NCBI RefSeq assembly: GCF_000317675.1
Contig: NC_019776.1
Coordinates: 2,790,001-2,854,000 of the forward strand
Direction of reading: 5' to 3'
Source: Cyanobacterium aponinum PCC 10605
GTDB taxonomy: Bacteria; Cyanobacteriota; Cyanobacteriia; Cyanobacteriales; Cyanobacteriaceae
Length of the DNA stretch: 64,000 bases
Made by a program: the position numbers and the translations under genes. Positions 35,361 through 47,114 of this stretch are shown in pieces. The notes beneath the pieces were generated by a model. The model saw nothing but the letters and a program-made list of their open reading frames with translations, searched no databases and was not told the origin of the DNA. Position 1 is the first letter of the stretch. Every line of letters begins with the position of its first letter.

Positions 35361-35966
35361 TTAAAAAGAATTTTCTACTATTAAATCCTCCAAGGGAATT
35401 TGTCCGGGTTTGGGCCAGGGTTCTTTAATTTTTTTACCAATTGCTACCATAGGGCCAATAACATAATCTTTTGGTAAATTGACTAACTCTGCCACTTTCT
35501 CAATGTCAAAGCCAATCATCGGACAAGAATCGTAACCCATTTCTTTTGCCGCTAACATTAAATTTTGCATTGCCATGCCGATGGAGCGTTGGGCTTCGTC
35601 TCTTTGTAGCCATTCTCTACCTTCGTGAAAAGGTGCAATCCAGTTAACCAATAAATCCGCTACCTCTTTGGGGGCATTTTGCCAATAGCGAGAAGGATTT
35701 TTTTCCCATGCTTTTACGTCAGCAGTAAATAGAATTAAAAGAGAAGCATCGGTCATTTGAGCTTGATTGTTACCATATTCTTGACGAATTTTTTGTCTTA
35801 ATTGAGGATCTCGGAGAATTACAAAACGCCAATGTTGAATATTAAAACTGGTTGGGGCTTGGATTGTTGCCTCTAGCAGTTGTTTTTCTTCTTCTGGGGT
35901 AATTTTGTGATTAGGATCAAAGGCTTTAACGGAGCGACGTTGATAGATTGCTTCTAATGTATTCAT
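35361..35966 (-). CDS. Nitroreductase-family flavoprotein
   Basis: The 201-residue FMN enzyme starts MNTLEAIYQRRSVKAFD, with the RRSVKAF phosphate-binding motif. It continues EATIQAPTSFNIQHWRFVIL and ends with DSCPMIGFD and KDYVIGPMVAIGKK, all typical of NfsB/NAD(P)H-dependent nitroreductases that act as dimers on quinones and nitroaromatics. The physiological substrate is unknown. It lies 45 bp downstream of the pirin gene on the same strand, likely one operon divergent from a LysR regulator. Confidence 0.93.
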   Translation of the reverse strand: MNTLEAIYQRRSVKAFDPNHKITPEEEKQLLEATIQAPTSFNIQHWRFVILRDPQLRQKIRQEYGNNQAQMTDASLLILFTADVKAWEKNPSRYWQNAPKEVADLLVNWIAPFHEGREWLQRDEAQRSIGMAMQNLMLAAKEMGYDSCPMIGFDIEKVAELVNLPKDYVIGPMVAIGKKIKEPWPKPGQIPLEDLIVENSF

Positions 35967-36011
35967 TGGATTCTTAATTCTCCTTTTTGAAAGTCATTGG
36001 ATGGAAATATT

Positions 36012-36713
36012 CTAGGCTAGATCAAATAATAAAATTTCTGTATTATCTTCAGTAGCTATAAAGTCTAATTTCTTTTCTTGAGTGATAGCAACACCATCAC
36101 CAACATTAACGATATGACCGTTAATTTTTCCTGAACCTCTAACTATTTGTAACCATAAAGAGCGATTTTCTGGAATATTATGCTTAATTTCTTCATTTTT
36201 ACCCAAAAGCATTACATAAAGATCCGCATCTTGGTGAATTTTGACAGATCCTTCTCTACCATCTTCAGAAGCAATTAGTCTTAATTTTCCTTGTTTTTCA
36301 TCATCGGCAAAGTATTTTTGTTCATAACTGGGGTCAACTCCTATTTGATTTGGTTGAATCCAAATTTGTAGTAGATGGACTGTTTCTTGAGATGAGGGAT
36401 TAAATTCACTATGGGCGATTCCTCTACCGGCAGACATTCTTTGTACATCACCAGGACGAATAATTGAACCATTACCGATACTGTCTTTATGTTCTAGTTC
36501 TCCTTCTAAAACATAGGTAATTATTTCCATGTTTTGATGACTATGGGTGTTAAAGCCTTGAGTGGGTGCAATTTTGTCTTCATTGATTACTCGTAAACTG
36601 GCAAAACCCATGTAATTAGGATCATAGTAACTACCAAAAGAAAAAGTATGTTTACTGTCAAGCCATCCTAAATTGGCTTTTCCTCTTTCTTCACTTGGGC
36701 GAATAGTAATCAT
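36012..36713 (-). CDS. Pirin-family protein
   Basis: The 233-residue bicupin begins [20 protein letters not shown]. Its N-terminal cupin contains the metal ligands in [20 protein letters not shown] (two His and a Glu; the fourth ligand His follows in GELEHKD). Pirins of this type have quercetin 2,3-dioxygenase activity or act as redox-linked regulators. The downstream nitroreductase and divergent LysR gene suggest a response to reactive electrophiles or quinones. Start at 36713 is the only good ATG. Confidence 0.92.
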   Translation of the reverse strand: MITIRPSEERGKANLGWLDSKHTFSFGSYYDPNYMGFASLRVINEDKIAPTQGFNTHSHQNMEIITYVLEGELEHKDSIGNGSIIRPGDVQRMSAGRGIAHSEFNPSSQETVHLLQIWIQPNQIGVDPSYEQKYFADDEKQGKLRLIASEDGREGSVKIHQDADLYVMLLGKNEEIKHNIPENRSLWLQIVRGSGKINGHIVNVGDGVAITQEKKLDFIATEDNTEILLFDLA

Positions 36714-36822
36714 GGTTTTAATCGTTTTTTCCCATTTGTTTTCTTATCTTCCATGATACTTCTCTATTTTTTGGTTGACAATGTATATTATATTTAACTG
36801 ATTGTTGAATAAAAGTTGACAA

Positions 36823-37713
36823 ATGGATAAATTTAATCAGATTAGAGGTTTTGTGTTAGTGGTGGAGTCGGGTAGTTTTGCTCAGGCTTCTCGCATTTTG
36901 GGTATATCTCGTTCGGCAGTGAATAAGTTGGTTTTTAATTTGGAAACTTATTTAGGGGTGCAGTTATTACACCGCAATACTCGTAATGTCACTCCTACTC
37001 AAACGGGTTTAGCTTTTTATGAACGTTGCACGGGAATTTTAGCGGATTTAGAGGAAGCGGAAATAGCGGTTACTAATTTACAGCAACGTCCTCAAGGTAA
37101 ATTGAGGATTAATGCTCCCATGACTTTTGGCACAATTAATTTAGGAGATACGATCGCATCTTTTATGGCAGAATATCCTCTCTTAAAAGTGGAACTTAGT
37201 TTAGATGATCGTTTTGTTGATCCCATTGCCGAAGGTTATGATATGGTAATTAGAATTACCGATAAAATAGAGTCCTCTAGCTTAGTAGTTCATCAATTAG
37301 CTGAGATTGAGTTAATTTTATGTGCTTCGGAAGGATATATCCAAAATTATGGTGAACCAAATTCCCCTGAAGAATTAGAGAATCATTTTTGTTTACAATA
37401 TGGTTATTTTAATTCCCCTCACCTATGGAGATTAACAAAAGGAGATGAAAAAAAAATCGTCAAAATTAAAAGTCGATTATGTTCTAATAATGGGGAAATT
37501 CTCGCAAAAGGTGCGATCGCAGATTTAGGTATAACAATATTACCAAGATTTATTATCGAATCTTATCTTCAAGAAGGGAAATTAAGAAGAATCCTACCCG
37601 ATTACTCTCCTAAAACCCTAAGTTTATTCGCACTTTATCCTATCAATCGACATCTATCGAACAAAATTAGATTACTAACAGATTTTCTCAAAAATTCTTT
37701 AAAAACTCCTTGA
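36823..37713 (+). CDS. LysR-family transcriptional regulator
   Basis: The 296-residue protein has the standard N-terminal winged helix-turn-helix (residues 2-60: [47 protein letters not shown]). The C-terminal effector domain (about 90-290) opens with [20 protein letters not shown]. It belongs to the group that controls an oppositely transcribed neighbour, here pirin-nitroreductase, from the 109-bp spacer. The ligand is unknown. Its last 26 bases overlap the cobK gene tail-to-tail. Confidence 0.93.
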   Translation: MDKFNQIRGFVLVVESGSFAQASRILGISRSAVNKLVFNLETYLGVQLLHRNTRNVTPTQTGLAFYERCTGILADLEEAEIAVTNLQQRPQGKLRINAPMTFGTINLGDTIASFMAEYPLLKVELSLDDRFVDPIAEGYDMVIRITDKIESSSLVVHQLAEIELILCASEGYIQNYGEPNSPEELENHFCLQYGYFNSPHLWRLTKGDEKKIVKIKSRLCSNNGEILAKGAIADLGITILPRFIIESYLQEGKLRRILPDYSPKTLSLFALYPINRHLSNKIRLLTDFLKNSLKTP

Positions 37714-38455
37714 CATCCTCAACAGATTTAGCCATTAAAGGATAATTAAGGGAGGGGCGCTTAATCACTACCAGAGGAATCTTTAATTCTTCCGCTAACT
37801 GATATTTTATGTCTTCTCCTCCTGCTTTTCCTCCTGCTTTGGTAACTACTATCTCAATATCCCATAATTGCCACAAGGCTTTTTCTAATTCTAAACTCAG
37901 AGGAGGACGAATAGCTATGATGCGATCGCACCCAAAACCAGCTTTTTCAGCCAATTCCAAAGAAGATTGATAGGGAAGGATACGAGCATAAAATTGAGCC
38001 TGATGGTGATAAGGTTTAAATAAGTGTAAATATTTTGCTCCTATAGTTAATAAAACCTTTTTTTGCTTTAAAATCCAATTATCTGACAATAAAGACTGTA
38101 AATCTGGATAATAAAAAACATTTTTGTGGTTGTTAGTAGTTACCGTTTCTCTTTCATAACGAAGATAAGATAAACATAAGCCCTGAGAAGAAGTGACTAA
38201 GTGGATTGCATTTTGGGAAACCTCAAGAGCAAAGGGGTGAGAGGCATCGATAATAGCAAAAACTTGCCAAACAGAAATAAAATACCTCATCTGTGCCAAA
38301 GATAACTTAGTGACAACAACTTGAATATCATTAATATTCTCATATAACTTACAAGCAGAATCAGTGGTAACAGTCACCACAAAATCTTGCTTTAAATCAG
38401 ACAATAAACGAGCAATAATTACACTTTCAGATGTGCCACCAATTAACCAAATCAT
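37688..38455 (-). CDS. cobK: Precorrin-6A/cobalt-precorrin-6A reductase
   Basis: The frame can be extended to 38536, but that extension (SGVRCQVSGCRLQVVG) is just a heptamer repeat read backwards. The real start is the ATG at 38455, giving [20 protein letters not shown] with the NADPH-binding GGT motif. The family signature [18 protein letters not shown] follows, then [10 protein letters not shown], and [15 protein letters not shown] near the end. The 255-residue enzyme reduces the corrin ring during cobalamin synthesis, of interest because metH here depends on cobalamin. Confidence 0.93.
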   Translation of the reverse strand: MIWLIGGTSESVIIARLLSDLKQDFVVTVTTDSACKLYENINDIQVVVTKLSLAQMRYFISVWQVFAIIDASHPFALEVSQNAIHLVTSSQGLCLSYLRYERETVTTNNHKNVFYYPDLQSLLSDNWILKQKKVLLTIGAKYLHLFKPYHHQAQFYARILPYQSSLELAEKAGFGCDRIIAIRPPLSLELEKALWQLWDIEIVVTKAGGKAGGEDIKYQLAEELKIPLVVIKRPSLNYPLMAKSVEDVKEFLKNF

Positions 38456-38491
38456 TAATCCGAACTGACGTTCAATATATTCAACCCCTAC

Positions 38492-38574
38492 CACCTGCAA
38501 CCTGCAACCTGACACCTGACACCTGACACCTGACACCTAACCTTATCGGATATTCTTAAACCGAACTGAGGTTA
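38492..38574 (+). repeat. Heptamer-repeat element, seven units plus constant tail
   Basis: ACCTGCA twice, ACCTGAC four times, ACCTAAC, then the tail ending ACCGAACTGAGGTTA. It is the longest copy in the window and lies between cobK and the first chemoreceptor gene. Confidence 0.9.
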
Positions 38575-38599
38575 ATTACTAATTCTTAACTGCCCTTTT

Positions 38600-41500
38600 C
38601 TAACTGACCTTAAATTTAGCCACATCAGACTCTAATTTTCTAGCAAGAGACCTTAACTGAATAAAGGATTGAGAAAGTTGAGTTACCGAAGAATTAGTTT
38701 TTTCAGCTACCTTTGCCACATCTCCCATTGTGATACTAACTTCCTCCGAGTTTTCTGACTGTTCAAATGCTGCAGCCGCGATCGCTTCTACTAACTCGTT
38801 AATCTGTACGGTAGCGGCGGTAATTTGGTTAAGACTCTGGCGGGTTTCCTCTACCAGTTTACTACCCTCAACAACTAATTCATTGCCCTCTTCCATGGAA
38901 GTTACCACCACCTTTGTTTCTGAAAGAATGTCCGTCACTAACTTGTCAATGTCAGCCGTTGCCTGAGCAGACTGAGTCGCTAAAGCCCGAACCTCATCAG
39001 CAATCACCGCAAAGCCCTGTCCTTGCTCTCCAGCTCGTGCCGCTTCAATGGAGGCTTTCAAAGCCAAAAGGTGTGTTTGAGCGGCAAATCTGCCAATCAG
39101 AGACACGAAATTGGAAATATTTTCTGTGGTATCCCCTAGTTTTTTAACCTGATCTGCGGCTTGTTGTACAGTGGCACGAATATCCATAATTGAGCGCACG
39201 GTTTTATTCATTGCTGAATCTCCCACAGCAACGCTTTCTTGAGCTTTGATTAGGGCTTCTTCCGCTTGTTCCGCACTTTCTGCCACAATTTTACTAGAAC
39301 GACTCATAGCATTTACCGTTTGTAAGGCTTGAGCAATATTTTCTACCTGTTCAGCAATTTCTAAGCGCAGAATTTCCATGTCACTTTCATTATTACTGGT
39401 AGTTTGAGCTACTTCTAACGCCGCATTTTGTACTTGGGATACAATTTGTCTTAAACTTTCAATGGTGGCGTTATAAGAGTCAGCAATCGTACCGATTTCA
39501 TCTTCCGTAACAGTGGCACGAATGGTTAGATCCCCTTTAGAAACAGGGTCAACTTGCATTAATAGTTCTAACGCTCTTTGTTGTAATAACTCTTTTGCCT
39601 GTCTTTGTTCTTGCTCTGCCTGTAACTGTAAGTCAATCAATTTGACTCTTTCTAAAGCTAGTCCTACTTGAGTGGCAACTTGAGTCATAAAGTCAATTTC
39701 TGAGGGTTCCCATTCTCTTATGTTTGAACATTGGTGACAAATCAATAAGCCGATTAATTTACGGTTAACGATAATGGGGGCAACTAAGTTGGCTTTTACC
39801 TCAAAAGGATCTAATTGTTTTAGGTGACATAAAGTTAATCCTGCATTGTGAATATCTGGAGTTGCTTGAACTCTGCCCTGCAAATATTTTTCTACATATT
39901 CTTCTTCAAAACAAGGATCATGGATTTTCGCACCGAGGGCTTGAGGATAGCCTTCTGCTACAGATTCAGCAATGATTGTACCTTGCCATTTTTCATCAAA
40001 TTCATAAACAATAGAGCGATCGCATCTCAATACTTTACGAGTCTCTAAAACTGCGGTATCCATAACCTCCTGCGGACTTAAACCTTCAGCTAAATTAAGG
40101 GTTATTTCTTTGAGTTGTTCTGCACGAGTTGCCGAAGTCATTTGGGCTTTTAAGATATTAACCCGGTCTAAAATTACTCCGTATCGTAAAGCAATTTGAC
40201 TTAAGAAAGAGATTTCTTTTTCTTGCCATTGATGATGTTGACGACAATGATGGGCAATCAATAAAGCAAATAGTTGTCCTTGACTGATGATGGGAATAAC
40301 TAAATTGGATTTGATTTGTAAGCGGTGCATCAAGGCTTCATGTTCAGGAGCAAACCCTGCGGTATAAACATTTTCTGTTGCCACAACCCTACCGTTTATA
40401 TAAGAATCCCTTAAGGATAAAGGAATACAAGGATCATTTAACTGCTCACTCAAAGCACTGGGTAAATCTGGATCTCCTGCTTCATTGCTAATATAACCAC
40501 TCCAATTAGGCTTAAAGCGATAGATAACAAGACGATCAACTTCTAAAATTTCTTTTGCTTTTGGTAAACTGCGATCGAACACTTGATTAATATCATCTTC
40601 ATCAACTACCCTTGCCCCCGTAATTTCTTGGAATAAACTGGCTTTTTCTGCATCTAATAAAAGTAAAGTTTCATTACTTTCAATATTTTCTGCGAGTAAA
40701 TTAAATGTATCCGCTAAATCACCAATTTCATCCTGTCCAACAATATTTGCCCTTACTCGATAGTTACCTTCAGCAAATTGAGTGGTCGTTTTTTGTAACT
40801 GTTCTAAACGATTTGCAATAACTCTTCCTAAAACAATTATCAGAATAAAATTAAGAATTAATACGATTAGTGCCGTTTGTCCTTGAGTTTTAAGGCTATT
40901 GGCAATAATTTGATTAAGTGCTTTTTCAGGAGTCCCCCGTACTAAAATGGCCACAGGTTCACCGGCTTTATTTTGAATGGTCTGGGCAGTAAAAGTAAAA
41001 GTTTCGTCCCCTACTTTATCTCTGAAAGAAACAATTTGATTGGGATTTTCTAATGCTAACTCCAATAATTTTTGACTAGCAATTAGCTGATTCGTTGTAT
41101 CTTCATTATTGGTAGCAGAACTAGCTAAAGAGATATTATCTTCGGAGTTAACCTGATAAACCGCACTATACCCCCCCTTAAACTCATTAATCGTATCAAA
41201 TACAATGGAATATTTCCCGTTAACCACGTCTCCAGAAACTAACACCCCTATCACTTGATCCCGATTGTTGGGGTTAAAAACAGGAGTAAAAGTATAACGA
41301 ATAACCACATCTTGATTAGGAATTAGACGAGGCAACAAAGGAGGATTTTCTGCTTGTAAATCTTGCCAAGAAACAATTTCAGTAGTTTTGATTTGTTGGG
41401 GATTATTAATTACTTGAGAAACTAAGCCATTGGGATCAAAAACCTCCCCTGCCCGATTATTATTAGCACTAACAATTATTCTCTGATCTCTTCCCACTAA

Positions 41501-41971
41501 AGTAGCATACTCAATATTACGAGCAGTAATTTCATTTTGAAGAATTTGTTTCACTAAACTTTGTTGAGTGGGAGTCAAACTATTACCATTAGCACGAGTT
41601 AAAGCGGCGTTGATAATTGCAACGTTATCCGATTGTCCCCGAAAACCGAAGCCCATCTGATTAATTTTAATGTCGTAGTTAATCTTGGTGGCTTCTAGCT
41701 CAGAAATTGATTGGTTAATAAGTTGCTCTCTACCACCTGTAACAATTTCTAAAACACCTACTCCTAAAAGTACGGCAAAAGAAATGGCTTGAGCTCCTAC
41801 TACTACTAACAATTGTTTTTTACGAATGGATAAATCATAAAACCATTTCACCACGGGGGGGGTTGTATTCACAGGAGGGGTTTTTTGATTTCTTGTGGCA
41901 TAAACAGGAGAAGTATTTCCTTTTTCCTGAGTGGTTGATTGTAAACTTGGTTTTTCTGGTGCTTGAGTCAT
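38600..41971 (-). CDS. Chemoreceptor with GAF domains, PixJ-like phototaxis sensor 1
   Basis: The 1123-residue protein has a short cytoplasmic start, TM1 (about 52-73), an extracytoplasmic sensor, TM2 (about 365-385) and a HAMP domain. A GAF domain without chromophore cysteine (about 470-600, [16 protein letters not shown]) is followed by a second GAF (about 640-790). A HAMP-like linker and methyl-accepting signalling domain come last. GAF2 has DPCF with Cys687 and LCHLKQL with Cys715, the two-cysteine signature of DXCF-type cyanobacteriochromes that bind phycoviolobilin or phycocyanobilin. The signalling hairpin reads [20 protein letters not shown]. It resembles Synechocystis PixJ1/TaxD1. 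No CheA or CheW gene is adjacent. Confidence 0.92.
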   Translation of the reverse strand: MTQAPEKPSLQSTTQEKGNTSPVYATRNQKTPPVNTTPPVVKWFYDLSIRKKQLLVVVGAQAISFAVLLGVGVLEIVTGGREQLINQSISELEATKINYDIKINQMGFGFRGQSDNVAIINAALTRANGNSLTPTQQSLVKQILQNEITARNIEYATLVGRDQRIIVSANNNRAGEVFDPNGLVSQVINNPQQIKTTEIVSWQDLQAENPPLLPRLIPNQDVVIRYTFTPVFNPNNRDQVIGVLVSGDVVNGKYSIVFDTINEFKGGYSAVYQVNSEDNISLASSATNNEDTTNQLIASQKLLELALENPNQIVSFRDKVGDETFTFTAQTIQNKAGEPVAILVRGTPEKALNQIIANSLKTQGQTALIVLILNFILIIVLGRVIANRLEQLQKTTTQFAEGNYRVRANIVGQDEIGDLADTFNLLAENIESNETLLLLDAEKASLFQEITGARVVDEDDINQVFDRSLPKAKEILEVDRLVIYRFKPNWSGYISNEAGDPDLPSALSEQLNDPCIPLSLRDSYINGRVVATENVYTAGFAPEHEALMHRLQIKSNLVIPIISQGQLFALLIAHHCRQHHQWQEKEISFLSQIALRYGVILDRVNILKAQMTSATRAEQLKEITLNLAEGLSPQEVMDTAVLETRKVLRCDRSIVYEFDEKWQGTIIAESVAEGYPQALGAKIHDPCFEEEYVEKYLQGRVQATPDIHNAGLTLCHLKQLDPFEVKANLVAPIIVNRKLIGLLICHQCSNIREWEPSEIDFMTQVATQVGLALERVKLIDLQLQAEQEQRQAKELLQQRALELLMQVDPVSKGDLTIRATVTEDEIGTIADSYNATIESLRQIVSQVQNAALEVAQTTSNNESDMEILRLEIAEQVENIAQALQTVNAMSRSSKIVAESAEQAEEALIKAQESVAVGDSAMNKTVRSIMDIRATVQQAADQVKKLGDTTENISNFVSLIGRFAAQTHLLALKASIEAARAGEQGQGFAVIADEVRALATQSAQATADIDKLVTDILSETKVVVTSMEEGNELVVEGSKLVEETRQSLNQITAATVQINELVEAIAAAAFEQSENSEEVSITMGDVAKVAEKTNSSVTQLSQSFIQLRSLARKLESDVAKFKVS

Positions 41972-42097
41972 GGAAAGTAATGAGTAATGAGTAATGTAGA
42001 AAATAGGTGTCAGGTTTCAGGTTTCGGGTGTTAGAAAATTTCTGAATTTTTAATTCTCCGTACTCCCCTACTTTAAAAAACTCCGAAATTCGAACCT

Positions 42098-45000
42098 CTA
42101 GCTAACCTTAAACTTACTAATGGTGTCTTGTAAACTATCAGCAACTTTTTGTAACTTTTTAAAACTACGAGCCACTTGAGTCACTGCATTAGAAGTATCA
42201 TTGGAAATTCCTGCTACCTCTGCCATAGTTTCGGTAATGGATTCAGAGGTTTGAGATTGTTCTGCCGCCGAAGCTGCGATCGCAGTTACCAGTTGACTAA
42301 TTAAAGCAGATGCGGCTGTAATATCGTTCAGACTTTGACGGGTTTCTTCCACCAGTTTTGTCCCTTCGACTACCTGCTCAGTACCAGTTTCCATCGCTTT
42401 GACAACTTCGTTGGTTTCTTCTTGAATTTCCGCAACCACTTTTTCAATTTCCGCCGTCGCTTCAGCAGACTGACGAGCGAGGGAACGAACTTCTTCGGCT
42501 ACCACCGCAAAACCTCGTCCTTCTTCCCCTGCGTGCGCCGCCTCGATGGAAGCATTCAACGCCAAGAGGTTAGTTTGGTCCGCAAAACTACCAATCAGGT
42601 TAACTACCTTAGAAATTTTTTGAGTTGACTCTCCTAATCTTTTTACTTTTTTCGCTGTTTCGGCTACTGTTTCTCGAATTGCCAAAATACCGTCCACTGT
42701 GCGGTTCATAGCAACTTCTCCTTCTTCTACACTGCGGTTTGCTTGTTTTACCGCCTCTTCTGCTTGTTCTGCATTATCTAATACTGTACGAGCCGAAAAA
42801 GCCAAAATCTGAATTTTTTCCAAGGCAACGTTAATATCATCCGCCTGACGAATTACTTCTTGTGCTAGATTTTCTACATAGTTGTTTTGCTCCGTAACAA
42901 CCTGATTAACTGCCTTTGTACCTCCTTGTACCTGAGTTACAATTTTTCTTAAACTTTCAATGGTGGCGTTATAAGAGTCAGCAATCGTACCGATTTCATC
43001 TTCTGTTACTGTTGCCCGAATGGTTAAATCTCCTTGAGAAACAGGATCAACCTGCATTAATAATTCTAATGCTCTTTGTTGCATGGTTTCCCGTGCTTTT
43101 CTTTGTTCTAACTCAGATTCTTGTTGCTTATTTAAAAGTCTGATTCTTTCTAAAGCGGGGCCAATTTGAGTTGCTAATTGAGACAAGAAATTGCATTCAG
43201 AAGGAGTCCATTGACGAGGTTTATCACATTGATGAGCAATTAATAAGCCTAGTAGTTCACCATCCACAATAATCGGGGTAACTAAATTAGCTTTTACTTC
43301 AAAAGGTTCTAGCTGTTGAATATGACAACTGGTTAAACCGGCTGTATAAATGTTGTTGGTGGCTTGAACTCTACCTTGTTTATACTTATCAACGTATTTA
43401 TCAGCAAAACAAGGATCTTTTATTTTTGATCCTAGTGCCTTGGGGTATTTTGGATCAACAGATTCAACAATAACTGTACCTTTCCAATCCTCATCAAAAG
43501 TGTAAATAATTACTCGGCTGGCATTTAGGGCTTCTCTACCCATATTTGTTGCCACTTCAAACACTTTATCTTGATTTAACGCTTCGGCTACTTTGAAAGT
43601 AATGTCTTTTAATTGTTGAGATAACAAAGTATCTAGTTGCTGAGATTCTAATAAAATAACCCTTTGTAAAGCAGGTCCCATTTGAGTTGCGGTTTGTCCG
43701 AAAAAGTCAATTTCTTGAGATGTCCAATTTCTAGGGCTTGAACATTGATGGGCAATTAATAAGCCAAGAAGTCTATTCTCTACAATGATAGGAGCAACTA
43801 AATTAGCTTTTACGGCAAAGGGTTCTAATTGTTGAAGATGACATTCTGTTAGTCCAGCTTTATAAATATCTGGGGTTGCTTGAACTCTGCCTTGTAGATA
43901 CTTATCAACGTATTTATCCTCAAAACAAGGATCATGAATTTTTGCCCCCAATGATTGAGGGTAGTTAGAGTTGACTGACTCTGCAATAATTGTTCCTTGC
44001 CAATTATCATCAAAACTATAGACAATGACGCGATCGCTCTGTAGTGCTTGACGAATCTCTCTAACAGCAATTTCAAAAACTTCATTGACATTAAAAGCCT
44101 TTGTCATCTCTAGGGTAATATTCTTGAGTAAATTAGACTGACTGGCTAAGATTTGTTGCTCTACAAGTAAGTTTTTCAACTGATAGGTCATGTTATTGAC
44201 ACTATTACCTAACTGGGCAATCTCATCATCTCCTTTAATATCTAAAGATGCGTCTAAATCTCCTTCCGCAATCTGTTTAATTGTTTTTGAAGTTTTTTCG
44301 ATGGGATTAACAATTAATCCTGCACTGGTATAGGCAATATAACCAACTACCCCCCCAGAAATTAAAATCCCCAGAAAGATGAAAGTTGTAATGCGATTAA
44401 CAGGAGCGAGGATAACACTTGTATCTCCCGCTAAAACCAATCCCCAATTTAAAGGATTAGTTCCTAAATCAACCTCAATAGGAGCATAGGTAACTACCTG
44501 GTTGGTTTTTGTAATTTGATTTCTATCTTCGACAGTGATTCCTTGATCAGATGAATCTTGCCATCTCAATTGCGGAAATACTTGTTCGAGAGATTTTACA
44601 GATTCTTTTGTACTTTCTGTGGTGGTTTTTCCTGTGGTGGAAACGTTAGTCGAGTAGATAGTATCAGAGGATAAAAATATTTGACTATTCCCGTCAACAA
44701 GGTAAATATTTTCTCCGCTACCTTCGACAGTTTCATTTCTCGCAATAAACTTTTGCAGTTCCTCCACAGGGACTCTTGCCCTCAAATAGCCTGTAATTTG
44801 ATTAGTATTAGGATCTATAAGAGCGGAAGCAAAATAAACTCCGTAAGTACCATCCCATTCAGAAATAATTGGTTCACTGACAATAGTTCCTTTTGCCTGT
44901 CTCGCTTGTTGAATATAGGTTCTTTCACTATGGTTGGGCATGGAGCGTCCATTGCTTTCTGCTAGTGCATTAACTTGTGCATCAAATACTGCAATACTGT

Positions 45001-45451
45001 CAAAGTATTTATATAAAGTTTGAAAGTCACTCAACCGTTTTTGTAATCTTGCTTTATCTTGTTGTTGATAAGAAGACAATTCGGGTATTACTTGCGCCAT
45101 ACCCTGAACTTGGGCAAAACGGTCTCCAATGATTAAATCAAAATCTTGGCTAATGATTTGGGCTTCTTCTTCTTGTGTTCTTTTGATTTCTGCTCGAAAT
45201 ACTTGGTTTAATGTGACACCAATTACACTCCCAACAATAATAATGGGTAATAAACCCAATGCGATCGCGATCGAGGAAGTTTTAAACCTAAGATTTTTAC
45301 TTTGCCACCATTGAATTAAACTTTGAGATGATTGATTATTTGTCGGGCGTTTTGGTGGTTGTTTTTGTGTCGATGGAGAGGGGGATAATTCTTGATTTTG
45401 ATTAGCCTTTTTTTGCTCTTGACGGTCAGCTTGGGGGGAAGTTTGAGTCAT
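42098..45451 (-). CDS. Chemoreceptor with two bilin-type GAF domains, PixJ-like phototaxis sensor 2
   Basis: The 1117-residue protein has TM1 (about 60-85), a dCACHE-type periplasmic sensor (about 90-350, with [17 protein letters not shown] and [20 protein letters not shown] at its end), TM2, HAMP, two GAF domains and a signalling domain with [20 protein letters not shown]. Both GAFs carry the DPCF and CH cysteines (Cys509/Cys537 and Cys681/Cys709), so both could bind a bilin. Upstream of the signalling region the 49 residues [16 protein letters not shown] to [10 protein letters not shown] are almost identical to receptor 1. The genes are probably a local duplication and may be co-transcribed; the 126-bp gap contains repeat fragments. 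Confidence 0.92.
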   Translation of the reverse strand: MTQTSPQADRQEQKKANQNQELSPSPSTQKQPPKRPTNNQSSQSLIQWWQSKNLRFKTSSIAIALGLLPIIIVGSVIGVTLNQVFRAEIKRTQEEEAQIISQDFDLIIGDRFAQVQGMAQVIPELSSYQQQDKARLQKRLSDFQTLYKYFDSIAVFDAQVNALAESNGRSMPNHSERTYIQQARQAKGTIVSEPIISEWDGTYGVYFASALIDPNTNQITGYLRARVPVEELQKFIARNETVEGSGENIYLVDGNSQIFLSSDTIYSTNVSTTGKTTTESTKESVKSLEQVFPQLRWQDSSDQGITVEDRNQITKTNQVVTYAPIEVDLGTNPLNWGLVLAGDTSVILAPVNRITTFIFLGILISGGVVGYIAYTSAGLIVNPIEKTSKTIKQIAEGDLDASLDIKGDDEIAQLGNSVNNMTYQLKNLLVEQQILASQSNLLKNITLEMTKAFNVNEVFEIAVREIRQALQSDRVIVYSFDDNWQGTIIAESVNSNYPQSLGAKIHDPCFEDKYVDKYLQGRVQATPDIYKAGLTECHLQQLEPFAVKANLVAPIIVENRLLGLLIAHQCSSPRNWTSQEIDFFGQTATQMGPALQRVILLESQQLDTLLSQQLKDITFKVAEALNQDKVFEVATNMGREALNASRVIIYTFDEDWKGTVIVESVDPKYPKALGSKIKDPCFADKYVDKYKQGRVQATNNIYTAGLTSCHIQQLEPFEVKANLVTPIIVDGELLGLLIAHQCDKPRQWTPSECNFLSQLATQIGPALERIRLLNKQQESELEQRKARETMQQRALELLMQVDPVSQGDLTIRATVTEDEIGTIADSYNATIESLRKIVTQVQGGTKAVNQVVTEQNNYVENLAQEVIRQADDINVALEKIQILAFSARTVLDNAEQAEEAVKQANRSVEEGEVAMNRTVDGILAIRETVAETAKKVKRLGESTQKISKVVNLIGSFADQTNLLALNASIEAAHAGEEGRGFAVVAEEVRSLARQSAEATAEIEKVVAEIQEETNEVVKAMETGTEQVVEGTKLVEETRQSLNDITAASALISQLVTAIAASAAEQSQTSESITETMAEVAGISNDTSNAVTQVARSFKKLQKVADSLQDTISKFKVS

Positions 45452-45777
45452 GGAACTTTCCTCAGATAGTTTACTAATAGTGGTTATTTCTAAGTGTTAT
45501 TACTTATGGATATAAAGACAATAAAGCACCTATTCGTATAGGTTTTAGATGTTTGCATATTTCCTTCTCATTTTAACTCAATAGTTGTGGATCTCAATAT
45601 ATACTTTCATAAAGGATTAATATTGACTCATTTCAATATAACCTGAGTTCGGGATAAGCTGAAAGCATTATTTTCTCCTAGTCAGAAAACCTTATAGCTT
45701 CTTAGAAACAACGATAAAATTGCCTTAATCCGAACTGACTTAAACAAGGGGCTTAAGCCCCTTGCTAAAAACCCCTA

Positions 45778-45845
45778 CCACCTGCAACCTGCAACCTGCA
45801 ACCTGACACCTAACCTTGTTGGATATTCTTAAACCGAACTGAGGT
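45778..45845 (+). repeat. Heptamer-repeat element, five units plus constant tail
   Basis: ACCTGCA three times, ACCTGAC, ACCTAAC, then the tail through ACCGAACTGAGGTA. Confidence 0.88.
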
Positions 45846-45887
45846 ATATAAAAATATTAGATAAACACAGGTATAGGGTTTAGAGGC

Positions 45888-45935
45888 GATGAGGTGATGA
45901 GGTGATGAGGTGATGAGGTGATGAGGTGATGAGGG
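45888..45935. repeat. GATGAGGT octamer array
   Basis: Five perfect tandem GATGAGGT units and one GATGAGGG. A shorter run of related sequence with GAGGTGATCAGGAGAAG occurs near 46990. Confidence 0.9.
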
Positions 45936-46045
45936 GAAGGGGTGAGAGGGGTAAATAAGTAATGAGTAACGAGTGACGAGTAATTATCAACTATTCATTA
46001 TTCATTATTCACTATTCACTAATTCACTATTCATCTTTGCCCCTG

Positions 46046-46786
46046 TTAACCAATACCCAGATAAGCGGCAACCAAAAACAAAGCATCAGTAAAAATAGTA
46101 CTCAAAACGGCACTAGCAAAAACTATATGATGAGTCTTTTTCTTTACTAATCCCCACAAACTAATTCCTAAAAGAGTGTTCGCTAATAGAATTGCCCAAC
46201 TTATACCCCAAATTGTTTGAACCTGTGCGATCGCACCTTGTAAAAGAGGTTTAACGAGAGTAGGATCAGTTACCATTAACTCTTTCCAGTAGGGAATTAA
46301 CCCATCAATATAAAAATATAAATCAGTAATAGCAGTACCAATTAAAGAACCAAGATAAAAATAATTACCTATTAATCCCCATCCCTTACGAATTCCCCAT
46401 ATAGCGAAAGGTAAACCGATAGCCTCGATCGGAATATGAATAGAAGGATAATATCTTAACCATCCCCAATAAATTGAACCACACAACCAACTCCAACTAA
46501 AACCCCAGAGTAAATCTCCCCAGATGTAAGTTTCAGGTTGTTTACGCCAGTGAAAACTTAAAGCAACCCACACAAAAGTTAATAATAAACTCAACCAAGG
46601 AAAAATCCTCACCAAAGGAGCTTGGAAAAACACAGGAATAGAAACTAGAAAAGCCGATGAAGAAAAAAGAAGAATCCTTTTACGCTTTTCTTTGTCCCAC
46701 CACCAACCCACGAGAAAATCAAAGATAATTTCCCCTACAGATGGCAACAAGGTGGTTAATTGAGATAACAAGGTATGATTTAACAA
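46046..46786 (-). CDS. Conserved cyanobacterial membrane protein (DUF3120-like)
   Basis: The 246-residue protein has about seven hydrophobic segments, including FLVSIPVFFQAPLVRIFPW and IYWGWLRYYP. Tryptophans are abundant (WGDLLWGFSWSWLCGSIYWG). An N-terminal DFLVGWWWDKEKRKR loop is cytoplasmic by the positive-inside rule. I associate it with DUF3120, a cyanobacterial family of unknown function; assignment is from memory of its pattern. The start is within AT-rich sequence and the gene is isolated by repeat-rich spacers on both sides. Confidence 0.7.
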   Translation of the reverse strand: MLNHTLLSQLTTLLPSVGEIIFDFLVGWWWDKEKRKRILLFSSSAFLVSIPVFFQAPLVRIFPWLSLLLTFVWVALSFHWRKQPETYIWGDLLWGFSWSWLCGSIYWGWLRYYPSIHIPIEAIGLPFAIWGIRKGWGLIGNYFYLGSLIGTAITDLYFYIDGLIPYWKELMVTDPTLVKPLLQGAIAQVQTIWGISWAILLANTLLGISLWGLVKKKTHHIVFASAVLSTIFTDALFLVAAYLGIG

Positions 46787-47114
46787 AATTGCTTATAATT
46801 TCTTTACTTATCTTTACTTAATCTTAAAATATTTTCAGAAAAAAAATCCAAATTTGATTTTTAACTAATATCGCTCATATTTTTATATACCCATAGGGGG
46901 GATATTGTTATCATAGTAATATTTCATCTGAAAGTCAATAACAGACTTTTGATTTGAGTGTCACACCATGGGGAAATGAGTTCCGAGTATTGAGGAGAAG
47001 AGGTGATCAGGAGAAGGGGTGAGAGGAGGAAATAAGTAATGAGTAATGAGAGTTAGAAGTTCTTAATTCTTAATTTTTAATTATTTACCCTTGTCCTTTT
47101 AACTTTACCTTTTC
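46787..47114. other. 328-bp spacer without a gene
   Basis: It is AT-rich near the membrane protein gene. An AAAGTC...GACTTT inverted repeat lies at about 46933-46953. The distal half consists of GAGTAAT- and TTCTTAAT-type heptamer repeats. Confidence 0.55.

Larger units (their letters stand above)
45452..46045. other. 594-bp spacer filled with repeats
   Basis: After an AT-rich leader there is a degraded AACCTGAGTTCGGGATAAG element (45639), a REP-like hairpin GGGGCTTAAGCCCC (45749-45762), a heptamer element and a TGATGAGG-type array. GAGTAAC/ATTCACT heptamers end the spacer. No gene is visible. Confidence 0.8.

Noticed and set aside
38456-38536. N-terminal extension of the CobK frame (SGVRCQVSGCRLQVVG)
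   Set aside because: It is the heptamer repeat translated backwards; the NADPH-binding start [10 protein letters not shown] begins at 38455.
45888-45935. CRISPR-like array
   Set aside because: The units are 8 bp, contiguous and without spacers. No cas genes or 25-40 bp repeats occur anywhere in the window.
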